Below are positions 25,601-35,145 of a stretch of 44,634 nt of DNA, piece by piece; position 1 is the first letter of the stretch; every line of letters begins with the position of its first letter. A program made the translations under genes and the position numbers. Source of the DNA: JAUZPB01 sp037140715 (lineage in GTDB: Bacteria > Bacteroidota > Ignavibacteria > Ignavibacteriales > SURF-24). The stretch lies in the NCBI GenBank assembly GCA_037140715.1, contig JBAXDX010000013.1:1-44634 (forward strand), given 5' to 3'. Below the pieces are notes generated by a model, which ran no database searches, was not told the DNA's origin, and saw only the letters and a program-made list of their open reading frames with translations.

Positions 25601-26092
25601 GATAGAGTAATCCCCCACTCCCTCAACGAATTTAACCCTGGAATAATTAAGCGTTTCAAAATATTCAATTAATTCCTCGTAAGTTATATCTCCGCCCGCT
25701 GTGAGCGTGGTCGTATTCTTCTCGATGTACTGACGGGCGGGCATTTTCACTTTCAGAATGTCATAAGTAGAAATCAGAATAAATCCGTCGCCGGAACTTA
25801 GTCCGGTAAGTTTTTCCTGGAGTATATCAAGCTTAAACTCATCAACGGCAACTGCCAGCTTATCAAGTCCGAGGATGCTCAGTTCCACTTTTATTTCATT
25901 TATACTTTGGATATCCGGCATAAGTAAAACAATCTCACGCTGGCTTTCAGCTATTTTATTTATCAAAAGTGCCTTCGCGGAACCGGATAGTGGCGAAGTA
26001 AATATCAGGTTGGAAGTCCGGGAAGAAAGTCTTTCAACTAACTCACCTAAAGTTTTCGAGCGGTTAAATAATTCAATCAGGTCAAAACTCAT
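22688..26092 (-). CDS. mfd: Transcription-repair coupling factor
   Basis: A 1134-residue SF2 translocase that removes stalled RNA polymerase from DNA lesions and recruits UvrA. The N-terminal part is UvrB-like (LTGLSSGDGFILISTYDILK, EFDGDFLESLRYFDSESQRS). A CarD-like RNA-polymerase-interacting domain follows (LKRGDFVVHENYGIGRFEGL). The helicase core has Walker A CGDVGFGKTE, the DEEHRFG box, TATPIPRTL and the RecG-type RGRVGRSDRQAYAYF and GAGNLLGTEQTGF motifs. A TRCF C-terminal domain ends the protein. Start: the frame is open to 26176, but the 28 extra residues are Cys/Tyr/Asn-rich and unlike the family; MSFDLIELFNRSK at 26092 fits and gives usual length. No Shine-Dalgarno is evident. Confidence 0.96.
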   Translation of the reverse strand: MSFDLIELFNRSKTLGELVERLSSRTSNLIFTSPLSGSAKALLINKIAESQREIVLLMPDIQSINEIKVELSILGLDKLAVAVDEFKLDILQEKLTGLSSGDGFILISTYDILKVKMPARQYIEKNTTTLTAGGDITYEELIEYFETLNYSRVKFVEGVGDYSIRGSIIDFWSYSENNPCRVEFDGDFLESLRYFDSESQRSSNVIDTVTIASNMGTAETELVSDIFDYLGSPLIIASRYELYNTFEKATSHSATDNTVQMIEDAELATELQAGLPSDELYGQSTEGREPEYDNQSTLEGIFKKNARWIIEDPFSVEDNTLKLQINEAPPVNSNYELLFNTLQDYSARGYKIIITSENEFQSKRLKDLLTEYKEELAGLIDDGKVKIYTLAIHRGFILKQDKLLVLTDYQIFNKPYRTKFSAKQRVRKSRAKEFASLKRGDFVVHENYGIGRFEGLEVIKIGEVSQESIKILYDEGGKVYVNLNYFNLVKKFSSKDNSEPKLSKLGGDAWESAKRKVKKKIKDAARGLIELYAKRKASRGFAFSPDTIWQKELEASFLYEDTPDQSKVTEDVKTDMQSESPMDRLVCGDVGFGKTEIAVRAAFKAASEGKQATILVPTTILAEQHMNTFRDRLSQFPIRIEGLSRFQTKKKQNEIVRDLAEGKVDILIGTHRLLSKDIVFRDLGLLIIDEEHRFGVVAKEKLRSIKLNVDTLTLTATPIPRTLNFSLLGARDLSIMGTPPPNRQPIYTHVRTFDILKIREWIMTELKRHGQVYFIHDRIQSIYKIADYLHKYMPDLRIGIAHGQIKPLVLENVIYDFLNKKYDVLLATKIIESGIDIPNVNTIIVNRADRFGLAELHQLRGRVGRSDRQAYAYFLVPSLKSINKNAIRRLQAIEEFTDVGAGFSLSMRDLEIRGAGNLLGTEQTGFIDTVGFDMYVKLLDEAVEELRHQEFKDVFKELPSHRMRTDPTVDTYFEVGIPKAYMPDPADRLSFYTVLFSMKALIEAEEIKEELEDRFGKLPVLVKRLIMMAALKYYASYALFERIIIQHKTITIILPKEEKEEYYKTRFNDLTRYIMENYSNEIKFASQKDVLKLVMPNKYDTPENCFEFLTRFCHDVEKVVNPGDVVYSAVELFK

Positions 26093-26340
26093 TATGCTGT
26101 GGCAATTGTTGTAAGATACGTTTTTATAATAGCGAAAATTCTCATTATGCCCGTAGCAATATACACAGTTTCCCACAGCTTTTCAATTATTCATCGCGAT
26201 TGAATTGCCTAAATCCCACATTTGCATTTGATATAATAAACAATTTTTCTTACGTTGTTATTGCATTTTTAAAGTATCTTATAAATAATGACATGATGTA
26301 CCAGTTAAGTAAAAAAAATTAGATGCAGAGGAAGTAAACC

Positions 26341-28743
26341 ATGAGCGAAAAGAAGCAGAAAACGATCCTTCTCGTAGAAGACGAAATTATTTTAGCAATA
26401 TCAGGAAAAAGAACTCTTGAAAAATTCGGGTATAACGTTGTAACCGTGAATACCGGCGAAAAAGCTATTGAGATTTGTAAGGTTAATAATTCTATTGATC
26501 TAATCATTATGGATATCGATTTGGGAGCCGGTTTAGATGGCACGGAAACAGCCATAGAGCTACTGAAAGAACATGCGATTCCTATAGTATTTTTATCCAG
26601 CCATACAGAACCTGAAATAGTAGAAAAAACAGAAAAGATAACGTCCTACGGTTACGTGGTAAAGAACTCGGGGGATACGGTTCTCGGTGCATCGATAAAG
26701 ATGGCATTCAAGCTTTTTGATGCTCATAAAAAAGTAGAAAATGAACTTACTGAGCATAAACGCACAGAAGTTGCGCTACGCGAGAGCGAAAGAACTTTGC
26801 AGGAAGCTCAGCATATAGCCCACATCGGTAGCTGGCAGTGGACAATAGCGACAGACACCGTAAACTGGTCGAAAGAACTTTACAATATTACCGGACTCGA
26901 CCCAAATCTTCCCGCCCCCAGCTATGCCAGAATGTCGTCCATCTATATGCCTGAAAGCTGGTCCCGGCTGAGCGTAGCGGTAGCAAAAGCTCTACAGTTT
27001 AAAGAACCTTATGGGTTGGATTTAGATATAGTGCGGCCTGATAAAAGTGAAAGACATGTTTTCGTCCGCGGTGAAGCAGATTATGATGCCAATGGCAATG
27101 TTGCAGGTTTACATGGCACCGTTCAGGACCTGACCGAGAATAAACATTCCGAGATAACTTTCAATAACAAGCTTCTGATTCTTGCTTCCAACATCGAGGG
27201 ATATATTGCTTATGTCAACGCAGATACTTTGCAATATGAATTGGTTAATGACGCTTTTGCAAATGCATTTGGAATTCCGGAAGAAAAAATTATTGGCCGT
27301 CATATAAAGGACATTATTGGAGAAAAGAATTTTCAATTCGCTTTAAAGTATATCGATGAAGTGAAAGAAGGCAAATCGGTTTCTTGCGAAAGTTCCTTTG
27401 AAGCCGGCTCGGAGATGCGCTGGATTCAGGTAAATTGTTCTCCGGTAACTAACGCTGACGGGCAGGTTACGTCAATTGCTGTGGTCAGTTATGACATCAC
27501 CGAGCGCAAGCAGACCGGAGATGCCTTGCAGAAAAATATTTCAAGACTTGAGCTTGCTATGAATGTGGCTGACATGGCATGGTGGGAAATGGAACTGCCT
27601 TCCGGCAATGTTGCTTTCGGAAAACGAAAAGCCGAAATACTTGGCTTTCCTCCTGAAAAGTTTAAGCATTATAAGGATTTCACAGATTTGGTTCATCCTG
27701 ATGATTATGAACGCATAATGGAGGCAATGCGCGGACACCTTAGAGGAACATTAAACAGATATGAAACTGAATACCGGATATTAACTAAGGATAATAAATA
27801 CAGGTGGTTTTATGATATCGGGTCTATTGTAGAGGGAGGAGCAATGGAATGGCAAAATGGAATGCCTGTAAAAATTACCGGACTTGTTTTTGACATTTCA
27901 GAACGAAAAGCAGCACAGCTTGAGCTTCTGAGACTCAATGAAGAATTGCAGACGTCTAAAGCTTCGGTTGAAGAAACTCTGTTCGAAAAAAATATGATAG
28001 TGGAAGAACTTATAGCAACTAAAGAAAAACTTGAGAACCTAAATTCAGAAAAGGACAAACTTTTCTCTATCATCGCACATGATTTAAGAAGTCCGTTCCA
28101 GGGATTTATTGGATTAACAGAATCAATGGTTCAGGACATTAATAGCTTTTCTACAGATGATCTGTCTGATATAGGCAGACTATTATACAACAGCTCAAAA
28201 AATCTCTTTACGCTGTTAAATAATTTACTGGAATGGTCCCGTATGCAACAGGGAATGGTAAGTTTTAATCCAATAAAAATATCTTTATCGGAGATTGTTT
28301 CACAGAATATTGACCTGTTAGTTAAAGTAGGAGAGAAAAAAGGGATTGAGATAATTCACAATATTGACATAAACCAGACTGTTTACGCAGATGAAGCAAT
28401 GTTTAATTCTATTTTGCGTAATTTTTTATCAAATGCGATAAAGTTTACAAGGCAGGGCGGGAAAGTAACAGTAAGCTCTAAAAAAACAGGAAATAATATG
28501 GTAGAAATATCTGTAACCGACAGCGGTATCGGGATGTCAAAAGATTTATCTGTAAAATTATTTAAGACAGATGAAAAAACAGGGCGTAAAGGTACGGATG
28601 GCGAATTAAGCACCGGCTTAGGATTACTGCTTTGTAAAGAATTTATAGAAAAGCATGGCGGGCAAATCTGGGTAGAAAGTGAGGAAGAAAAAGGAAGCTC
28701 GTTCAGGTTCATCCTGCAGGAAACGGAAAAAATTACAGATTGA
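26341..28743 (+). CDS. Hybrid sensor histidine kinase REC-PAS3-HisKA-HATPase
   Basis: An 800-residue cytoplasmic signalling protein; no membrane segment is seen. Order: receiver domain (residues 1-125; acidic VEDE, phospho-acceptor Asp58, FLSSHT, VVKNS), a short coiled linker, three PAS domains (about 148-265, 275-385 and 400-525; each ends in a D(L/I)(T/S)E-type PAC end), a coiled coil, HisKA with FSIIAHDLRSP (His580), and HATPase_c with N box (ILRNFLSNAIKFTR), G1 (DSGIGM) and G2 (GLGLLLCKEFIEKHGG). The kinase looks intact. The N-terminal receiver means it is itself controlled by an upstream kinase. GAGGAAG nine bases before the ATG supports the start. It is divergent from mfd and followed by a second kinase with almost the same receiver. 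Confidence 0.92.
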   Translation: MSEKKQKTILLVEDEIILAISGKRTLEKFGYNVVTVNTGEKAIEICKVNNSIDLIIMDIDLGAGLDGTETAIELLKEHAIPIVFLSSHTEPEIVEKTEKITSYGYVVKNSGDTVLGASIKMAFKLFDAHKKVENELTEHKRTEVALRESERTLQEAQHIAHIGSWQWTIATDTVNWSKELYNITGLDPNLPAPSYARMSSIYMPESWSRLSVAVAKALQFKEPYGLDLDIVRPDKSERHVFVRGEADYDANGNVAGLHGTVQDLTENKHSEITFNNKLLILASNIEGYIAYVNADTLQYELVNDAFANAFGIPEEKIIGRHIKDIIGEKNFQFALKYIDEVKEGKSVSCESSFEAGSEMRWIQVNCSPVTNADGQVTSIAVVSYDITERKQTGDALQKNISRLELAMNVADMAWWEMELPSGNVAFGKRKAEILGFPPEKFKHYKDFTDLVHPDDYERIMEAMRGHLRGTLNRYETEYRILTKDNKYRWFYDIGSIVEGGAMEWQNGMPVKITGLVFDISERKAAQLELLRLNEELQTSKASVEETLFEKNMIVEELIATKEKLENLNSEKDKLFSIIAHDLRSPFQGFIGLTESMVQDINSFSTDDLSDIGRLLYNSSKNLFTLLNNLLEWSRMQQGMVSFNPIKISLSEIVSQNIDLLVKVGEKKGIEIIHNIDINQTVYADEAMFNSILRNFLSNAIKFTRQGGKVTVSSKKTGNNMVEISVTDSGIGMSKDLSVKLFKTDEKTGRKGTDGELSTGLGLLLCKEFIEKHGGQIWVESEEEKGSSFRFILQETEKITD

Positions 28744-28835
28744 CGGGCAGATTATATTCTCATAATCTTACCCGCCTGCCTTGAAATGATTATGATTATG
28801 ATTATAAAATGAATTAAATACAGAGAAAGCAAATC

Positions 28836-31820
28836 ATGAACGAAAGAAATCAGAAAACAATCCTCCTTGTGGACGATGAAGTTATTATAGCAATATCAGG
28901 GGAAAAGACTCTTGTGAAATTTGGCTATAACGTCATCACCGTAAATTCGGGTGAAAAAGCCATTGAGATTTGCAGGGGAAATAATTCTATTGATCTAATC
29001 CTTATGGATATCGACATGGGAGACGGCATGGACGGCACAGAAACGGCAATAGCGATACTGAAAGAACGCGAAATCCCTATAGTATTTTTATCCAGCCATA
29101 CAGAACCTGAGATAGTAGAAAAAACAGAAAAGATAACGTCCTACGGTTACGTGGTAAAAAACTCGGGGGACACAGTTCTTGATGCATCGATAAAGATGGC
29201 ATTTAAGCTTTTTGACGCTCATGAAAAAATAGAAAATGAACTGGATGAACGGAAACGGGCGGAAGAAGCAAGGCAGAAGAGCGAGGAAAAGTATCGCCTT
29301 CTGGTTGAGAACAGTTATGATATTATCTACACGCTTTCCCTGGGCGGAGAGTTAATTTTTGCATCCCCTTCATGGACAGATATATTAGGACATCCGGTAA
29401 CGCAGGTAACAGGGCAGTCATTTAAACAATATATTCATCCTGATGATATTTCCGTGTTTCAGGCGTGGCTGGATAAAGTGATAACAACGGGGTACCGGCA
29501 GGAAGGAGTCGAGTACCGCATACAGCATAAAAACGGGACATGGCGCTGGCACACTTCAGGCGCAGTTCCTTTAAAAGACGAGAACGGCACAGTAACCGGT
29601 TACGAGGGAATAGCGAGAGATATTACCAAACGGAAGGTAACGGACAAAAATTTATCGGAGAACGAAGAGCAGTTTAAGAATATGGTACATGGTATGTCGG
29701 TAGGAGTTATTCTGCAAGGACCGACTGCTGAAATAATAATAAGCAATCCAAAGGCACTAGAATTACTGGGTCTGACCGAAGACCAGTTATTGGGTAAATC
29801 CTCATTTGATCCTGATTGGAACGTTATCCACGAAGACGGGACACCTTTCCCTGGCACAACTCACCCTGTGCCACAGGCAATTGCCACGCGTCAGTCAGTC
29901 CGAAATGTAATTATGGGCGTTTACCGCCCTACAACTAAATCCCGCATATGGATATTGGTGGATGCTGAACCTCAATTCAATTCCGATGGAACAGTAAAAT
30001 GGGTAATCTGCACATTTATCGACACTACCGAACTAAAGCTGGTAGAGGCAAAATTCCACGAAGCCAATGAATACCTCAATAACTTATTTGACTACGCTAA
30101 TGCTCCAATTATCACATGGGATCCTGAATTCCGCATAACCCGGTCCAACCATGCTTTTGAGCGCCTGACCGGCCGACTCCAGGAAGAAGTGATTGGAATG
30201 ATGCCGGACATCCTCTTTCCTGATGATACCCGCGAAGCTTCAATGATATTAATACAGAAAGCTCTCGAAGGCGAACACTGGGAAACGGTTGAGATTCCTA
30301 TTCTCACAAAAGATGCAGGCATTCGGACTGTAATCTGGAACTCAGCAAACGTTGCTGACCCTGGCGACAAAATAATTTCCACAATCGCACAGGGAATCGA
30401 CATTACTACACGCAAGCGGGCAGGAAAAGCTTTGCGTGAAAGCGAATCCCGCTATAAAATGCTGGCAAACAATTCTTCCGATGTTATCTGGACTATGGAC
30501 CTGGCCGGTAAGTTCACTTATATAAGCCCATCGGTCGAACGGCTACGCGGTTTTACAGTCGAAGAAATAATGAATCAGTCATTCGAAGAAGTTATCTCTC
30601 CTGGTTCACAAGAAATAGTTAAGGAAAAAATGGCGAGGAGAATTGCCTCAGCATCCGGAGTTGCAGAAATGCCTACAGATATAACAGAAGTAGAACAGCC
30701 ATGTAAAGGCGGATCAACGGTCTGGACGGAAGTAGCTTCAAATTTATTGTATGACGAAACCGGTAAAGCAATCGGGATATTAGGCGTATCGAGAGATATA
30801 TCCAAACGGAAAATATTTCAGGATGCTTTAATTGAAAGCGAGAACAAGTTCAGAGCTTTGATTACTCAAATGCAGCTTGGTTTAGCGGTTCATGAAATAA
30901 TATGCGATGAAACAGGAACACCCGTTGATTATAAATTTTTAGACACTAATCCAAGCTTTGAAAAATTGACCGGGCTTAAACGCGAAGATATCATCGGAAA
31001 AACTGTTCTTGAAATAATGCCTAATACAGAACCTGAGTGGATTGAGAAATATGGACACGTGGCATTAACAGGCGAACCGTTACACTATGAAAACTATGCC
31101 GGAGAACTGAACCGATACTATGGCGTGGTAGCCTACAGACCACGAGATAAAGAGTTTGCCGTAATTATTGAAGATATAACCGAACGCAGACACGCGGAAG
31201 AAAAAATCAAAAAACTCCTCGTGGAAAAAGAAATAATTCTTAAGGAAGTCCACCACCGTATCAAGAACAATATGAGCACTATAACCGGCGTTCTTGCTCT
31301 GCAGGCAGAACATTTGGAAGACCCTTCAGCTATTAGAGCGCTTGCAGACGCCGAAAGCCGCGTGCGGAGCATGATGATCCTATACGATAAATTGTATTTA
31401 TCTGTTGATTTTCAAAAGATGCCGGTTATCGATTACCTCCCGTCTCTGACAGATAAAATTATAGAAAACTTCCCTAACAAGACATCGATAAAAATTGAGA
31501 AAAAGATAGATGATTTCGTTTTAGACACAAAAAGATTACAGCCTCTCGGAATAATAATCAATGAGCTTTTAACTAATATTATGAAGTATGCATTTACTGG
31601 CAGAAACGAAGGATTAATTACTCTATTCGCCTCATTGGAAGGAGAAATTGTTTCTATTATAATTCAGGACAATGGCAACGGTATGCCTGACTCGATTAAT
31701 TTTAAAAACTCAACAGGCTTTGGGCTTACGCTTGTGGGAATACTGGCAGAGCAGTTAGGCGGAACAGTACGGATAGACCGCGGGAACGGGACAAAAGTTA
31801 TTCTGGAATTTAAGATATAA
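28836..31820 (+). CDS. Sensor kinase REC-PAS5-HisKA_2-HATPase
   Basis: A 994-residue cytoplasmic protein. The receiver (1-125, phospho-acceptor Asp58, FLSSHT, VVKNS) is highly similar to that of the preceding gene. Five PAS/PAC units follow (about 148-270, 275-395, 400-525, 530-660 and 665-785). The kinase core is the HisKA_2 class (KEVHHRIKNNMSTITGVLAL, His806/His807), with an N box ELLTNIMKYAF and the DNGNGM and GFGLTLVG glycine motifs. HisKA_2 kinases often signal to single or PP2C/anti-sigma-type partners, but no such gene is next to it. Only 92 bp separate the two kinases. GAGAAAG lies nine bases before the ATG. Ligands cannot be inferred from PAS sequences alone. Confidence 0.92.
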   Translation: MNERNQKTILLVDDEVIIAISGEKTLVKFGYNVITVNSGEKAIEICRGNNSIDLILMDIDMGDGMDGTETAIAILKEREIPIVFLSSHTEPEIVEKTEKITSYGYVVKNSGDTVLDASIKMAFKLFDAHEKIENELDERKRAEEARQKSEEKYRLLVENSYDIIYTLSLGGELIFASPSWTDILGHPVTQVTGQSFKQYIHPDDISVFQAWLDKVITTGYRQEGVEYRIQHKNGTWRWHTSGAVPLKDENGTVTGYEGIARDITKRKVTDKNLSENEEQFKNMVHGMSVGVILQGPTAEIIISNPKALELLGLTEDQLLGKSSFDPDWNVIHEDGTPFPGTTHPVPQAIATRQSVRNVIMGVYRPTTKSRIWILVDAEPQFNSDGTVKWVICTFIDTTELKLVEAKFHEANEYLNNLFDYANAPIITWDPEFRITRSNHAFERLTGRLQEEVIGMMPDILFPDDTREASMILIQKALEGEHWETVEIPILTKDAGIRTVIWNSANVADPGDKIISTIAQGIDITTRKRAGKALRESESRYKMLANNSSDVIWTMDLAGKFTYISPSVERLRGFTVEEIMNQSFEEVISPGSQEIVKEKMARRIASASGVAEMPTDITEVEQPCKGGSTVWTEVASNLLYDETGKAIGILGVSRDISKRKIFQDALIESENKFRALITQMQLGLAVHEIICDETGTPVDYKFLDTNPSFEKLTGLKREDIIGKTVLEIMPNTEPEWIEKYGHVALTGEPLHYENYAGELNRYYGVVAYRPRDKEFAVIIEDITERRHAEEKIKKLLVEKEIILKEVHHRIKNNMSTITGVLALQAEHLEDPSAIRALADAESRVRSMMILYDKLYLSVDFQKMPVIDYLPSLTDKIIENFPNKTSIKIEKKIDDFVLDTKRLQPLGIIINELLTNIMKYAFTGRNEGLITLFASLEGEIVSIIIQDNGNGMPDSINFKNSTGFGLTLVGILAEQLGGTVRIDRGNGTKVILEFKI

Positions 31821-31823
31821 CCA

Positions 31824-31866
31824 GGTGTACGACAATTTCTCATAAAAAGAAAATTTATCATACACC
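31824..31866. terminator. Probable bidirectional terminator between convergent genes
   Basis: Inverted repeat GGTGTA (31824-31829) with TACACC (31861-31866), with a second inner pairing AATTTCT with AGAAAATT. It sits three bases beyond the stop of the kinase and 71 bases beyond the stop of the opposite-strand GH9 gene, where a shared terminator would be expected. Confidence 0.55.
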
Positions 31867-31936
31867 CATAATTATCGGTTCTAAGACGGAATCGAGAGGT
31901 ATAATCCAATTGTGGGTAAAATTATAGCATAAAAGA

Positions 31937-33976
31937 TTATTTTAACAGAGTAATTTTCCTGGCTGACATTGCATCCTGGCTTTTCAGGCAAAAAAGATAA
32001 ACACCTGAAGTCAACGACTTACCTGAAATTTCATCTGTATTTAACAAAAACTGATGAGAGCCTGCCGTCTGAAAACCCATTGAATTAGACATAACCAGAT
32101 TCCCAAGCAGGTCATAAAGCTTAAACTCTATTTCCTGAGCTTTATTAAGATAATATTTTATTGTTGTCATACCATTAAAAGGATTCGGATAATTCTGCTC
32201 CAGTTCAATTGAATTTGGAAAACTCGTCATCCCCTGTTTTTCAACCGCCGATGCTTTCGAGTCTCCGTTAAAATATCCGGCTACAAGTACAAGCGGGGCG
32301 TTCCAGTTTATACATATCTCGTTTGAAGCATAACTGTCCTGGTCATCTACATAGCACTTCGCGGGCGGAGTTGAACTGTTGAAAGTTTTGGACAGTACAG
32401 GATCATCGTTTAAGTTTTTGTCTGGCCCGCCTGCCAAAAGTCCGGGTACAGGGGAATTAGTTATTGTGTTTGCAATCGAAGGACGGTGGTGAATATTCAT
32501 AGGAGATTTACTGCCGATACCTGTAACATAGCTCATATTATAAACATTCACACCAAGAATATAATTCAGCTGATCTAGTGCGGTTTCATAATAAGCTACA
32601 TTATTGGTTTTCTGGTAACCCATTAATAATAAAGTTGCTCTGTTCAGAAGCTCGGAATTGCTACCCCAGAAATATTCGTAAGAATTATTAAGAACTACGT
32701 GAAGTCCGTTCTGATTTTTCTTTGTTACAAGCGATGCGCAGTATGTATTCAGACCCTGTGTCAGTTCCTGTATAATACCAGTACCGGCTGATGCCTGACT
32801 GGTAAATAAATATGTAAGATGCGCCATACCGGTAAGGTTCTGCCATCCCATTGAAGCATTTGAACCATTAAAAATTCCGGAAATTCCGTTAGTTTTATAA
32901 TTTGAAGAAAAATAGGTGTTATATTTTGCATTGCCGGTAGCACTAAAAAGTTCAGCCGATGCCCAGAGTCTTTCATCCTTATCATTAGTGTCATCGTATG
33001 CGCCTGTGTTGGTACCCACCGGGTTCTTAAACCCGCCTGCAGGAACAATACTGAGATGATTTTCAAGATATGTCCACGCCAGTTCAGCCGCAGCGAGGCA
33101 TTTATCCGCATACACCTGATTATACTTTGAATAAACTCTGTAAGAGCGTGCCATCATGGCAGCGAAGTCAGCCGTAGCCGTGCTTGCTACTCCATAAATA
33201 TAACGGTCTCCGGTATCAGACTGCGGCATAATGAATCCCTCAAACTGTTCTTTTGTCAGCTTCGCCAGTACGCTGCCATCGGCGTTCTGCATAGAAAACA
33301 GCCAGTCAAGCTCATATTTAACTTCATCGAGTATATCAGGAATACCATTTCCGCTGTCGGGAATAGCTAAATTATCCTGCGAAAACCGTTCAGGGAATGT
33401 TTCATAAGCCATAAGCAGAGTGCCTACAGTAATACCAGCATTTATGACATACTTTCCATAATCCCCGGCATCATGCCATCCGCCTGGTGCCTGGATAAAT
33501 CCGCTTAAGCCTGTAGCGGGATGGAGGGTGCCATCTGATAACGTATGGCAGGCAGGATGATAATATACAGAAGCATACTTTGGAGAGAGCAACGACCCGC
33601 AACGCTGGAAATAAAAACCTTTCAATATTTTATTATAAGGTTCATTATAAACTGTACCGGATATTGCAAACTTATATGAAGTATCAGACTGTGTTGTAAT
33701 GTAGAAATTACCAGTTTCCTGAAACGAACTAAAATCGCCGCGGTAAAGGGTAAGCCCTGTTGAAGGATCTGAAGTTTTCCAAAGCGCAAGGTTACTTCTG
33801 AAGCGTACAGAATTAGTTGCTGCATCACGTATATAAAAACTATCCGCGGCTCCGGAAGTAAAAACAAACTTTGGGAAGTGAGGCTTATAGCCTGCCTGAT
33901 TGACAAAAACATTCCCGCCAGCCTGCAGAGAACAGGCTGTTATGAATGTAAATAATAATATTAAAGAATACCTCAT
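31937..33976 (-). CDS. Family 9 glycoside hydrolase (cellulase-like), short form with T9SS domain
   Basis: A 679-residue paralogue of the GH9 at 82-3972; the CelD_N and catalytic parts are close to nine-tenths the same by eye. Signal segment MRYSLILLFTFITACSLQA, then NVFVNQAGYKP, GGWHDAGDYGKYV (Asp169 and Asp172), IHHRPS and SNEICINWNAPL. Unlike the other copy it has no Ig repeats or extra module: the catalytic domain runs straight into a T9SS type A domain (ELEQNYPNPFNGMTTIKYYL ... KITLLK) that is of a different subtype. AGGAGC six bases ahead of the ATG is a good ribosome-binding site. It follows the TonB-receptor/PorV trio by 137 bp on the same strand, which suggests a joint role in cellulose or glucan use. 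Confidence 0.95.
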   Translation of the reverse strand: MRYSLILLFTFITACSLQAGGNVFVNQAGYKPHFPKFVFTSGAADSFYIRDAATNSVRFRSNLALWKTSDPSTGLTLYRGDFSSFQETGNFYITTQSDTSYKFAISGTVYNEPYNKILKGFYFQRCGSLLSPKYASVYYHPACHTLSDGTLHPATGLSGFIQAPGGWHDAGDYGKYVINAGITVGTLLMAYETFPERFSQDNLAIPDSGNGIPDILDEVKYELDWLFSMQNADGSVLAKLTKEQFEGFIMPQSDTGDRYIYGVASTATADFAAMMARSYRVYSKYNQVYADKCLAAAELAWTYLENHLSIVPAGGFKNPVGTNTGAYDDTNDKDERLWASAELFSATGNAKYNTYFSSNYKTNGISGIFNGSNASMGWQNLTGMAHLTYLFTSQASAGTGIIQELTQGLNTYCASLVTKKNQNGLHVVLNNSYEYFWGSNSELLNRATLLLMGYQKTNNVAYYETALDQLNYILGVNVYNMSYVTGIGSKSPMNIHHRPSIANTITNSPVPGLLAGGPDKNLNDDPVLSKTFNSSTPPAKCYVDDQDSYASNEICINWNAPLVLVAGYFNGDSKASAVEKQGMTSFPNSIELEQNYPNPFNGMTTIKYYLNKAQEIEFKLYDLLGNLVMSNSMGFQTAGSHQFLLNTDEISGKSLTSGVYLFCLKSQDAMSARKITLLK

Positions 33977-34113
33977 TAAAAGCTCCTGATTTGTCTATAA
34001 AAATTAAAATATATGGAACTAATTTACTGATATTTTATGACAAAAAAATAATTTTTAAGGTTTATTTATATTATTTTGTTTCTCAGGTAACCTATTGAGT
34101 CCCTGCTATAGCA

Positions 34114-35130
34114 TCAGAAGTTAACACCGACAGAAAACTTCTGTGTATTACCCATACGCTTTAACTGCTGAAAAGCATAGTCAAAGCTTACAGCAACATT
34201 ACCAACAAGAACCTGCTTTACACCAACACCGGCTGAAAGTCCAAATAAGGCATCTTTAAGGAAAAGGTCCTTATAGCCTGCCCTAAGAGCGATAAAACCA
34301 TTATAGGTGTATTCAGTTCCAACATTAATACTTTCGTAGTTATCATTCGGATGCTGAGCATCAATAGCTACAGTCCACTTATGTAAGTCGCTTTTTAATG
34401 GCTGATAAGCTATGCCAACTCTGAAATTCAGAGGCAAAGACCATTCATCTGTCTGATATTCAGCCGGGACCTTATCATTTTCACCACTCGTAATAAGAAC
34501 GAGCGCGGTATTGCCTGTTAACTGCATCTTACTACCGAAGTTGGAAATTGACATTGAAAGCAAAGCACCGTCAAATGGGGTTACATATTGTACACCCATA
34601 TCAAGCGCAAAGGCCGATGCATTCATTCTCCAGATTGACTGGCTTATAAATTTGGGAGTAATCCCGATTGAAAAGTTATCTGTCAGGGCAATTGCATATC
34701 CCAGACTGAACGCTATATCTGTAGCTTTAAAAACTTCTCCCGTACCATCCGGTTCATCGACCGTAGTAACATTCATTTCACCAATATCCGATGAGGTAAA
34801 ACTGAGACCAACAGAGCCGTATTCACCAGCGTTAAATGTCATTGCGAGATAATTAAACTTAACACCCGCAAACCATTCAGTATGGTCAAAATATGCCCCA
34901 ATACCGCTTACCTTTGTAAGTCCGGCAGGGTTCCAGTACATTGCAGATGGATCATTAACCACAGACACATAAGCTCCTCCCATACCCATAGCCCTTGCCC
35001 CCTGAGGTATTGTAAGAAAAGTAGCGGCAGTAGTTCCCTTTTTCGAAACATCAGCCACATAAGTCTGAGCGAAGGTCTGCGTTGAAATTATGACACAGGT
35101 ATATATATATATTAATAATTTATTTTTCAT
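34114..35130 (-). CDS. PorV/PorQ-like outer-membrane beta-barrel protein
   Basis: A 338-residue protein with signal peptide (cut near TFAQ) and the family opening TFLTIPQGARAMGMGGAYVS then NDPSAMYWNPAGL, typical of PorV/PorQ-type proteins related to FadL barrels. The C terminus FSVGVNF ends in Phe, as is usual for outer-membrane barrels. In T9SS, PorV shuttles cargo from the translocon to the attachment complex; organisms of this group often carry many PorV-like paralogues linked to single operons, so this one may serve neighbouring cargo rather than the whole system. It is third in a cistron series: the surface protein stop is 15 bp upstream. Confidence 0.85.
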   Translation of the reverse strand: MKNKLLIYIYTCVIISTQTFAQTYVADVSKKGTTAATFLTIPQGARAMGMGGAYVSVVNDPSAMYWNPAGLTKVSGIGAYFDHTEWFAGVKFNYLAMTFNAGEYGSVGLSFTSSDIGEMNVTTVDEPDGTGEVFKATDIAFSLGYAIALTDNFSIGITPKFISQSIWRMNASAFALDMGVQYVTPFDGALLSMSISNFGSKMQLTGNTALVLITSGENDKVPAEYQTDEWSLPLNFRVGIAYQPLKSDLHKWTVAIDAQHPNDNYESINVGTEYTYNGFIALRAGYKDLFLKDALFGLSAGVGVKQVLVGNVAVSFDYAFQQLKRMGNTQKFSVGVNF

Positions 35131-35145
35131 ATTTATTCTCGACCC

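Noticed and set aside
26093..26176. N-terminal extension of Mfd
   Set aside because: The 28 residues are rich in Cys, Tyr and Asn and unlike Mfd N termini; the ATG at 26092 gives the normal start.
30092..31372. Minus-strand frames within the second kinase
   Set aside because: Antisense shadows with low-complexity Ser/Ile-rich composition; the PAS and kinase motifs are on the plus strand.
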